From Parcubacteria group bacterium (GTDB lineage: Bacteria; Patescibacteriota; Minisyncoccia; Moranbacterales; JAKLHP01), in contig JBBABD010000002.1 of NCBI GenBank assembly GCA_041657845.1, forward strand, positions 5,523 to 69,522: a stretch of 64,000 nucleotides of DNA, read 5' to 3'. The notes beneath the pieces were generated by a model. That model saw only the letters and a program-made list of their open reading frames with translations, made no database searches and had not been told where the DNA came from. How positions within the stretch are numbered: position 1 is the first letter of the stretch; each line of letters starts with the position of its first letter. The position numbers were made by a program, and so were the translations under genes. Positions 50,682 to 57,097 of the stretch are shown one piece after another.

Positions 50682-51444
50682 GCTCGGAAAGGGTTTTGGA
50701 ATTTTTCCAATTAAATTCAAAAAGAGATTTGTGCATTTGATAGATTTCCTTGTTTTTCACAATCACTCCGATTTTATTTTTTTCTTCCAGTGTCACATAG
50801 GAAACGGTATTGTCGTAAATTTCCATAAGAGGAGAAAAGGAAAATAATTTGTAATCAATAAAACGAACCTCGGTAACTTCATTGTAATAATTTTTCATAT
50901 ATTTTCTCGCAAAGTCATTATCCAGCATAATGACTTTTTTCTTTAGTCCCAGTTTTCCTCTTTTCTTCACATACTCCCTATTTATTTTATCAATGTATTT
51001 TACCACCACCTCCATGTCAGCATAGGTGCAGATCTCTGTTTTGGACTCCAGTGAGTCGTCGAGAACCTTTTTGATGCCATCCAGTCCCTCGTAGAATAAA
51101 ACCCCTGGACGGCCGGAAACGAGGTTGTAATCGGAAATGATGGAGGAGATCATTCCATCCAAAGCCAGTTTGGCATCTTTGGCTTTTTGTTCTCTTTTTT
51201 CAGCCAGGTTTCGAAGGGACAAAGGATGCTTGGCTTGAAAAATAGCGATTGAATGTTCTGGCTCGGTTTTCTCAATAACTTCCAGTTTCAGGAGGTCATC
51301 CAGTGTTTTGTAGACCAAGCCCCTTTTGAAAGGGGTTTTTGTGACTATTTTTCTAGCCGAAAGAGACCCATTCTTGATCAGGATTTCATAAACCAGCGAT
51401 TGGGTGTAATTGAGGCCGATTTGGATCAAGGATTGTTCATACAT
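50674..51444 (-). CDS. TrmB-type transcriptional regulator 4 (module E)
   Basis: 256 aa. wHTH (LIQIGLNYTQSLVYEILIKNGSLSARKIV; recognition helix KRGLVYKTLDDLLKLEVIE), coiled coil and sensing domain with VLFYEGLDGIKKVLDDSLESKTEICTY. More divergent than regulators 1-3 but with the same FYEG..G signature and length. Its promoter TTGACA-17-TATAAT starts transcription ~6 bp before the ATG. TTTGTCA-8-TGACAAA (51474-51495) overlaps the -35. It faces module E. Confidence 0.92.
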   Translation of the reverse strand: MYEQSLIQIGLNYTQSLVYEILIKNGSLSARKIVTKTPFKRGLVYKTLDDLLKLEVIEKTEPEHSIAIFQAKHPLSLRNLAEKREQKAKDAKLALDGMISSIISDYNLVSGRPGVLFYEGLDGIKKVLDDSLESKTEICTYADMEVVVKYIDKINREYVKKRGKLGLKKKVIMLDNDFARKYMKNYYNEVTEVRFIDYKLFSFSPLMEIYDNTVSYVTLEEKNKIGVIVKNKEIYQMHKSLFEFNWKNSKTLSELN

Positions 51445-51473
51445 ATGTGGTTATTATAGCGCGTATTTTGGTG

Positions 51474-51495
51474 TTTGTCAAATCATTGTGACAAA
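51474..51495. promoter_or_regulatory. operator of regulator 4
   Basis: TTTGTCA-AATCATTG-TGACAAA, perfect 7-bp arms, covering the -35 of the regulator's own promoter. A further TTGTGACAA is at 51518-51526. Confidence 0.75.
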
Positions 51496-51574
51496 GACAG
51501 GGCTTATTTACTGTGATTTGTGACAATAATAAAAGCATTTTATTAAAAATATGCCAATTTATGCTACTTTATTG

Positions 51575-51603
51575 TTGACAGTTTATTGAAAAAGGTATAT
51601 AAT
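51575..51603 (+). promoter_or_regulatory. module E promoter (consensus)
   Basis: TTGACA (51575-51580), 17-bp spacer, TATAAT (51598-51603): both hexamers consensus. The start region TGTTAAGATGAAAATTCAATGAATTGG is shared with module D. Confidence 0.92.
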
Positions 51604-52237
51604 GGATTGTTAAGATGAAAATTCAATGAATTGGACTCTTAGCCAACGAAGTACATTAAAAAGCTTGCATCTGGCCGACTTAACTCATAGTAGGCTAAGG
51701 CGCGGGATCTAAACCAACCTGCGAGCGGGGCGAAATCAAGATTTGGTATGGAGCTGAAAATCCGCAAGGATTGAGGGAGACCATACTAAGTCGCGGTTCA
51801 ATTATCCTCCCAAGCTTATAGTAATGAGTGAGGGTGGAGATTCATCAAAAAGATAGAGTCTCTACTTCATTCCTTATTAGAGAGAAATAAGGAAAGCATA
51901 TTTGAAAACATAAAGAGGCGGAAGAGAAACAGATTGAGTTTTTGAGAGAGGCTTGATCAGAAGTCACAAAAATCTCTCTCCGCCTCTTTTTTTATTTCTC
52001 CGCAATTCTGTAAGTGATTTGCTGATATGCGAAAAACATTCGGATCAAAATCTCTCTCGATTCGGAATTTGCATATTATTCACTTACAGTATTGCGGAGG
52101 GATTAGGACTGTTATTTGAAAATTGAATAAAGAAAAAATTTTTCAATTCCGTTTTGATTTTTTGTTTGTAGAAGTTGAGGCGGAGTTGGGAAGTTAACAA
52201 ATTATGGCCGTGCGGGCCTTAAGCGCAAGGAGAAACA
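51604..52237 (+). ncRNA. long structured non-coding leader of module E
   Basis: 634 nt with no credible ORF. Helices include TTGG/CCAA (51640s), GGTATGG...CCATACT (51746-51786) enclosing ATCC-GCAA-GGAT with a GNRA-type loop, and AGAGGCGGA paired with TCCGCCTCTTTTTTT (about 51916 and 51981) as a terminator-like stem. Attenuation within the leader is possible. No known RNA family recognised. Confidence 0.65.
52206..52218 (+). promoter_or_regulatory. SD-proximal mini-hairpin, module E gene 1
   Basis: GGCC-GTGCG-GGCC followed by TTAAGCGCAAGGAG. Third member of the mini-hairpin set (31336, 32156). Confidence 0.6.
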
Positions 52238-52834
52238 ATGAAAGGATACAACGAAATTAGTAGGCGGCTGGAAAGTTTCAAGAGTTGGACGGATTTTACC
52301 GTCCGGATGGACGTTTGTGGATGGGAGATGCACGGGCTACGGAGCCCGTATGTTTCCCACCAGTCGGTAAGTTTGCTATCAGGTCACCAGATAGCAAACT
52401 TAATCGTTCTGGGCGAAGAACCCAGGACGTTGTATCTTTCGCCTCGGTTGGTCGAGGCAGGTGACATGCTCATTGAGTCCGAAAGGACACAATGGGGACA
52501 GCAGTATGTCCTTTCGAACGGCTCTCGGGTTTCCTGGGACGCCGTGATCGCCCAGGGACCAATAGTGTCCCGGATTCTCCAGGCGGAGCACTTTCTTCCG
52601 CTTTGGGGATTTCCGCTTCTCGTGCCCCTGTGGGCGCGGGAGGGGTTACTGCATGTTTTTTATCCCGACCGCTTCAGCGGGTACGGAGAGGCTGGCAAGC
52701 CCCGGTTCGAGGCGGATATTTCCTTGACCCTCCTTGGGTCGGGTAATTTCCTTGACGCTATTCGTCGTCATAGCGAGGGGGAAAACATACCTCCTCCGTT
52801 CGTGGACGATAGCATTCTACAGTGTGAAGGGTAG
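52238..52834 (+). CDS. module E gene 1, hypothetical, hairpin-tiled coding sequence
   Basis: 198 aa, no recognised family; Trp, Arg and Gly richer than neighbours, and clearly higher GC than the genome. The mRNA is packed with perfect stems: 52287/52304 (6 bp), 52332/52349 (7), 52368-52380 with 52390-52402 (13), 52405/52429 (9, one G-U), 52441/52458 (6), 52480-52489 with 52507-52516 (10), 52533/52556 (6), 52621/52638 (7, one G-U), 52726/52740 (5). The protein may be real, or the RNA fold may be the product. SD GCAAGGAG is good. Confidence 0.7.
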   Translation: MKGYNEISRRLESFKSWTDFTVRMDVCGWEMHGLRSPYVSHQSVSLLSGHQIANLIVLGEEPRTLYLSPRLVEAGDMLIESERTQWGQQYVLSNGSRVSWDAVIAQGPIVSRILQAEHFLPLWGFPLLVPLWAREGLLHVFYPDRFSGYGEAGKPRFEADISLTLLGSGNFLDAIRRHSEGENIPPPFVDDSILQCEG

Positions 52835-52840
52835 GTTTTT

Positions 52841-52914
52841 GGGACAGGTAGCTGTGGTGGCTATTTGTCCCTCTCAATTAAACTTTCAAATTCGTTTTGA
52901 AGGTTTTGAGAGAG
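52841..52914 (+). ncRNA. H1-H2 intercistronic element E1
   Basis: H1: GGGACA-gg-TAGC...GCTA-tt-TGTCCC (52841-52871), without GAATCT. H2: CTCTCAA...TTGAGAGAG (52871-52914) with inner TTTCAAA/TTTTGAA pairs. Confidence 0.75.
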
Positions 52915-52943
52915 GAAGTTATTTGAAAAATGAATATATACAA

Positions 52944-53042
52944 TGTCATCTTGAGCGAAGTGTCGCCTCGGCACGAAATCGAAAGATCTAATTAAAATCA
53001 AAATTAGATTCCTCGACTCGCTATCGCTCACTCGGAATGACA
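52944..53042. repeat. MITE-like palindrome within module E
   Basis: 99 bp, ends TGTCAT / ATGACA, inner AGATCTAAT / ATTAGATT. It resembles the 62997-63081 element and the GTCATTCTG repeats. It lies in the gap before gene 2. Confidence 0.7.
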
Positions 53043-53050
53043 AAATATAA

Positions 53051-53101
53051 TTTGAACTGCTGAAAAAGTTTTTAAGATGAAAATTTTTTTGGCAGTTCAA
53101 A
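53051..53101 (+). repeat. TTTGAACTGC hairpin, copy 1
   Basis: Perfect ten-base stem TTTGAACTGC (53051-53060) / GCAGTTCAAA (53092-53101). Loop carries TTAAGATGAAAATTTTTTT. Copy 2 at 53378-53428. Confidence 0.85.
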
Positions 53102-53163
53102 AAAATAAAATGCCCCTCCCGAGTTAATTCCATTCTCGAGGCAAAAGGGGCGAAGGAGGAAAA

Positions 53164-53283
53164 ATGGATAAAGAAAAAGTTTTAGAAAAACTCATTGCCA
53201 TCATTTTAATGGCAATTGAGGAGGGTTTTGATCCGGATGAGTTGTGGGCCAAGGCCCATAAACTCATCCGAAATGAAAAATAG
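53164..53283 (+). CDS. module E gene 2, 39-residue protein with hairpin-coded message
   Basis: 39 aa: MDKEKVLEKLIAIILMAIEE, then GFDPDELWAKAHKLIRNEK. SD GAAGGAGG 6 bp upstream. The 120-nt frame holds two long stems: CTCA-TTGCCAT...ATGGCAA-t-TGAG (53191-53220) and CGGATGAGTT...AACTCATCCG (53234-53270) with TGGGC/GCCCA inside. A helical, acidic small protein; no family. Confidence 0.6.
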   Translation: MDKEKVLEKLIAIILMAIEEGFDPDELWAKAHKLIRNEK

Positions 53284-53289
53284 GTTTTT

Positions 53290-53354
53290 GGGACAAGCGC
53301 GGTTTGCTTGTCCCGCTCAATTAAACCTTCAAATTTATTTGAAGGTTTTGAGAG
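53290..53354 (+). ncRNA. H1-H2 intercistronic element E2
   Basis: H1: perfect GGGACAAGC-GCGGTTT-GCTTGTCCC (53290-53314). H2: CTCAATTAAACCTTCAAAT / TTGAAGGTTTTGAG (53316-53354). Then GAAAATAGTTCTTTGAG. Confidence 0.8.
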
Positions 53355-53377
53355 AGAAAATAGTTCTTTGAGAAAAA

Positions 53378-53428
53378 TTTGAACTGCTGAAAAAGGATTT
53401 AAGATGAAAATTTTTTTGGCAGTTCAAA
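53378..53428 (+). repeat. TTTGAACTGC hairpin, copy 2
   Basis: TTTGAACTGC (53378-53387) / GCAGTTCAAA (53419-53428); the interior is nearly the same as copy 1. It precedes the SD of gene 3. Confidence 0.85.
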
Positions 53429-53464
53429 TAAAATTGAAAGTCGCAGAAGCGGCGAGGAGGAAGC

Positions 53465-53881
53465 ATGAATCATTTCATAGATTTCGAAGTAATTGAGGGG
53501 GTTGTTATACCCCAAATTCCCGGTGAAGTAAGTCGGGAAAAAATTAAAGAAAGGGATCTAGGGACAGGAGGAGTCCGGGAAACCTGGCGAGTAAACTGTG
53601 CAGAAACCGTCGATGCCAGAAAACTGGTATCGGCAGAAGTATTTAACGGGTCCGATGGATGGGCTCGGTACGAGGGGGAAGGATTAAATCCTCCCAAAGG
53701 CACGTGGGGGAGGATTTGCGATGTTGTCTTCTATGGGCAACATCATCCAATGGTAATTCCAGCCGGATGCTGGCTGGAATTACATTGGGAGGGAAGGCTT
53801 GTTCTTCGAGGGGAGAAGCCATACCTCCCCGCCTATAAGGATGATTGGGAACCGATAAATGTTCCCATGAAATGGCCATAG
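53465..53881 (+). CDS. module E gene 3, hypothetical, hairpin-tiled coding sequence
   Basis: 138 aa, beta-rich (VIEGVVIPQIPGEV; WGRICDVVFYGQHHPMVIPAGCW). No family recognised. Its 417 nt are almost completely covered by stems: 53498-53513 (5 bp), 53517-53539 (6), 53611-53632 (9, loop AAAA), 53686-53717 (10), 53720-53744 (7), 53747-53788 (17 with one bulge), 53787-53829 (6) and 53846-53867 (7). Amino-acid content is reasonable, so it may encode both a protein and an RNA fold. SD GAGGAGGAAG is good. Confidence 0.7.
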   Translation: MNHFIDFEVIEGVVIPQIPGEVSREKIKERDLGTGGVRETWRVNCAETVDARKLVSAEVFNGSDGWARYEGEGLNPPKGTWGRICDVVFYGQHHPMVIPAGCWLELHWEGRLVLRGEKPYLPAYKDDWEPINVPMKWP

Positions 53882-53890
53882 GGTTTCGGG

Positions 53891-53923
53891 GGCAGTCGGC
53901 TTTGGTTAGCGGCTGCCTTTTTT
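53891..53923 (+). terminator. module E final terminator
   Basis: GGCAGTCG...CGGCTGCC (one G-U, 53891-53917), then TTTTTTCTTT. No GAATCT loop. Confidence 0.88.
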
Positions 53924-53972
53924 CTTTGGCTTAAAAATGTTAATATTTAAATATAACTAGAAAAAGTCATTT

Positions 53973-56288
53973 ATGTTTGAAGAATCAACTTTTCCAAAAC
54001 CAGTCCCACCAGAAAATGACGAGACGATTAAAATAAGCACCGCCGAAATAGATACTACAAAAAATCAATCCCGCGGATCGATGTCGGAGAAATCGGAAGT
54101 TTTTGGTCCGAAGGAAAAGCTAATTTCAACATTGGAGCAAGAGGGTTTTTTGAATATTATTGACGGACACATCGTTTTAGATCTGGATTTTATTAAGTCT
54201 CCGGATTTAAAAAGAAAATTAAAAAACACTAACCTGGACAAAAAAACAAAAAAAAGCTTTACCGCGAATAATGTTTTCGCAGCATTAAGAAACACAAAAG
54301 TGGTCTCAAGAGAAGATTTTGAGCGGCAAAGAAAAAACGGAGAACCGATTAAAAGCAAGCCCCTGTTTAATATTCCTAAAAGTATCGAAGACGCTTTTGA
54401 TGAAGAAAGCATACGAAGCAAAGAATATTATCTAAATCTTTGGGATTTGTATGAAGACGAGGGACAGAATAGGATGCATTGGAAGCAGGACATAATCACG
54501 GAAAACGGCGAAGCGATTGGCGCTAGGGAGATGGCAATGGCGGTTAAAATATTTAGAGATTTTCAGGGAAAAAGAGATGAAAATGGAAACTTGATGGTTT
54601 ATGATGAAGAGAAAAATGAATTTAGAAAAATAAGCGCAAGATGGATTGAGGAAAAAATTGGATCTATGGGAGGTTCGCAGGGAACTTCATTGTTCAGGCC
54701 TTTTGAATTTTTTCAAAAATTTTGCCCAAATTTAATTCAAAAGGGCATGATAAAACTAGAAGACTTTAGAATTAAAACAGAAGGAGCTAGTGGAAAACTG
54801 ATGCGCAAAGAGTTTGATATGGCAAATAAAACATATGTTCCAATAGATAGTAATCGCTATTATATTGGAATAGAAAACTTTATTTTCAACAGAGAAACTA
54901 TCCCGATGCAAAATATCAAAGTAGTTATTCTGGATAAAAATACAGCCGGGATTGTAACGGTGCACAGCAAAACACAAAAAATACTCTATACTTTCAACTT
55001 GTTGTCGCCAGAAGAAAAAGAGCAAAAGCGAAAAAGGATCAAAGAAAAGCATCCTGATTTTTCAGAAGAAGAAGTAACAGACAGATCATTATCTGGGAAG
55101 GGCGAGATGGAACAGCGAATGTGTCCCTGGCAAAGAACCGAGGAAAATCCAAGACTGAAAGGAGAAGCGGAAAATCAATACGCCGAAAGGATGTCTCTTC
55201 TTGGCGACTATAATTTCTTGAAAGAAATTAGTCTTGAATTTGCAGAAAAGGCTGGGATTGGAATTCATGATGTCTTGACCTGGAGAGAACAACAATGGTT
55301 GAATGTGGCGGCCTATAAACTTAAAACTCTTGGAAAGTTTGATCAGCTTTTGGATTTTGTTAAACATTACCAAGGAAACGGGCTTAGAGCATTTTTGAGC
55401 TGCGAATTTGATATTAATAATGCTCAGAAAATAGTGGCTATCGGCGAAGAGCTGTCATTTGAAGATGCTAGTTTGATTTTTTCTAAAATATCGGAACTTG
55501 TTGATCTTGCAGAAAAGAAAAAAGCAGATTTAGAGAGGTTGTTTTTTAAAGACGGTGAAGCTCGGAATGTCTCTGGGATGAAGTTTGAAATGCTCCAGAG
55601 AATTCAGGAGATAATTAAGCAATTTGGCGATGGATTAAAAGTAAAGGGAGAAAAAAAAGAAAAAATTAAAAACTTATTGGACGAAATTAAAAAGTCAAAA
55701 GTAGGAATAATTCTTTTGCAATCAGTGTTGCGGTCGGCTAAAGAGGGCGAGGAGGAGATTGATTTTGAGAATATAAAAGATTTTGATATTGAGACCAATG
55801 AAATGGGGGAAGATTTGAGGCAGGAAGAAAAAGAAAGGATTTTGGGAATTTCGAAGAAAAATTATTACGACATTGTTTTTCCGGGCGAGCCGGAAAAAGC
55901 GAAAGTGGTTGTTGATGGATTGGAAAAAGAAATGATTTCCGAAGAAGGGTTGAAAAACCAAAAAACCTACACCTTGAAATATAAAGGCGAAATTGTGGCG
56001 TTTTGCAAATTCAGGCCGGTTGTGGGAAAGCCGGATGAATTGGAATTTACCTCGGTTAATATTTCTTCCGAACTGCATGGCTTAAAAATTGGAGAATATT
56101 TTATCAGCAAAGTTATGGAAATAGAATCTAAAAATTATATTATCAATGGCGATACTTTTGTGAAAAACACCGGCGCCAATAAATTGTATTTTGAAAAAGT
56201 GGGCTTTGAAAATCTGGGAGAATATGAAAGTGAGAAATATTTGGGAGAAAAACTGTATAAGATGAGAATGGATAAAAGAGAAAAATAG
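53973..56288 (+). CDS. large protein with C-terminal GNAT acetyltransferase domain
   Basis: 771 aa. N-terminal ~60 residues low complexity; then helical regions without family match (FGPKEKLISTLEQEGFLNIIDGHIVLDLDF; LKTLGKFDQLLDFVKHYQGNGLRAFLSCEFD). Residues ~630-760 look like a GNAT fold: YTLKYKGEIVAFCKFRPV, LEFTSVNISSELHGLKIGEYFISKVMEIE, and KLYFEKVGFENLGEY. Acetyl-CoA binding is expected in the LHGLKIGEY turn. Single gene, no operon partner. The target is unknown. Confidence 0.85.
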   Translation: MFEESTFPKPVPPENDETIKISTAEIDTTKNQSRGSMSEKSEVFGPKEKLISTLEQEGFLNIIDGHIVLDLDFIKSPDLKRKLKNTNLDKKTKKSFTANNVFAALRNTKVVSREDFERQRKNGEPIKSKPLFNIPKSIEDAFDEESIRSKEYYLNLWDLYEDEGQNRMHWKQDIITENGEAIGAREMAMAVKIFRDFQGKRDENGNLMVYDEEKNEFRKISARWIEEKIGSMGGSQGTSLFRPFEFFQKFCPNLIQKGMIKLEDFRIKTEGASGKLMRKEFDMANKTYVPIDSNRYYIGIENFIFNRETIPMQNIKVVILDKNTAGIVTVHSKTQKILYTFNLLSPEEKEQKRKRIKEKHPDFSEEEVTDRSLSGKGEMEQRMCPWQRTEENPRLKGEAENQYAERMSLLGDYNFLKEISLEFAEKAGIGIHDVLTWREQQWLNVAAYKLKTLGKFDQLLDFVKHYQGNGLRAFLSCEFDINNAQKIVAIGEELSFEDASLIFSKISELVDLAEKKKADLERLFFKDGEARNVSGMKFEMLQRIQEIIKQFGDGLKVKGEKKEKIKNLLDEIKKSKVGIILLQSVLRSAKEGEEEIDFENIKDFDIETNEMGEDLRQEEKERILGISKKNYYDIVFPGEPEKAKVVVDGLEKEMISEEGLKNQKTYTLKYKGEIVAFCKFRPVVGKPDELEFTSVNISSELHGLKIGEYFISKVMEIESKNYIINGDTFVKNTGANKLYFEKVGFENLGEYESEKYLGEKLYKMRMDKREK

Positions 56289-56361
56289 AAGATTTTACAC
56301 CGTAGTGTAAAAATAGCCTTGACTAAAATTACACCAAAAGAAAAATGCGAAAATAAAGAAG

Positions 56362-56411
56362 TTGACAATCTATTGTAATATGATACAATGATTATTGTAA
56401 TATATTACAAT
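56362..56411 (+). promoter_or_regulatory. promoter with two palindromic operators (MNT gene)
   Basis: TTGACA (56362-56367), 16-bp spacer, TACAAT (56384-56389). ATTGTAATATGATACAAT (56372-56389, one mismatched pair) overlaps the -10; ATTGTAATATATTACAAT (56394-56411) is a perfect 18-bp palindrome downstream. Confidence 0.85.
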
Positions 56412-56417
56412 AAAATT

Positions 56418-56963
56418 ATGTTTTCTTTAAGGTCAAAAATAACCGTAAAATTGTTGGGATACTTTTTTATAAACCCCTCAAAAAGGCATTATATCAACGA
56501 ATTAGCCGAAATTCTTGAAGTTGATCCGGGAAATTTGCACAGAAAACTCAAAGAACTGGATAATGAAGGAATCCTTGAATCCGAAGAGCGAGGCAATCAG
56601 AAATATTATTTTTTGAATCACAGCTACCCGCTCTTAAAAGAAATAAAAAAAGTGTTTGAGATGAAATATGGACTTTCAAAAATGATAAGAGAAGCATTAA
56701 TTAAACTCAAAGGACTAAAAAAGGCTTACATATTCGGCTCCTATGCCAAAAATTTGTTCGAACAGGAAAGCGACATAGACATTTTGCTTATCGGAAGCCA
56801 TTCTTCTCTTGAAGCAAAAAGAATTATTGCGCCGATTCAGAAAAAAATAGGCAGAGAAATAAGCATAATTGATGTTGAAGAAAAAGAATTTGAGAAACGA
56901 AAGAAAAACAATGATCCATTTATTAAAAACATATTTGAGAGCAAAATAATCGAACTAATTTAA
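56418..56963 (+). CDS. winged-helix/nucleotidyltransferase (MNT) fusion protein
   Basis: 181 aa from ATG 56418 (MFSLRSK). The longer frame from 56388 lies in the operator. N-terminal ArsR-like wHTH (YINELAEILEVDPGNLHRKLKELDNEGIL), C-terminal MNT-type nucleotidyltransferase with GSYAKNLFEQESDIDILLIG (GS and D-x-D metal site). Such MNT proteins are antitoxins of HEPN toxins. The HTH probably binds its own paired palindromes. A HEPN-like start follows at 56972. Confidence 0.88.
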   Translation: MFSLRSKITVKLLGYFFINPSKRHYINELAEILEVDPGNLHRKLKELDNEGILESEERGNQKYYFLNHSYPLLKEIKKVFEMKYGLSKMIREALIKLKGLKKAYIFGSYAKNLFEQESDIDILLIGSHSSLEAKRIIAPIQKKIGREISIIDVEEKEFEKRKKNNDPFIKNIFESKIIELI

Positions 56964-56971
56964 GAGGAATT

Positions 56972-57079
56972 TTGATTTCTAAAAAAGAAGCCGAGGAATA
57001 TATCAAATGGACAGAAAAGATTTTCAAAAATGCTCAAAAATATTTAGATGGAAAAAAGCAAAGACTTAATTTTGATTAG
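56972..57079 (+). CDS. short HEPN-like remnant or small partner of MNT gene
   Basis: 35 aa from TTG 56972 after SD GAGG: LISKKEAEEYIKWTEK, IFKNAQKYLDG. It looks like the first helix of a HEPN domain, then stops 18 bp before polA. A full HEPN toxin has ~110 aa, so this would be truncated. Weak evidence. Confidence 0.35.
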   Translation: MISKKEAEEYIKWTEKIFKNAQKYLDGKKQRLNFD

Positions 57080-57097
57080 CATAAAAGCAATTGATAT

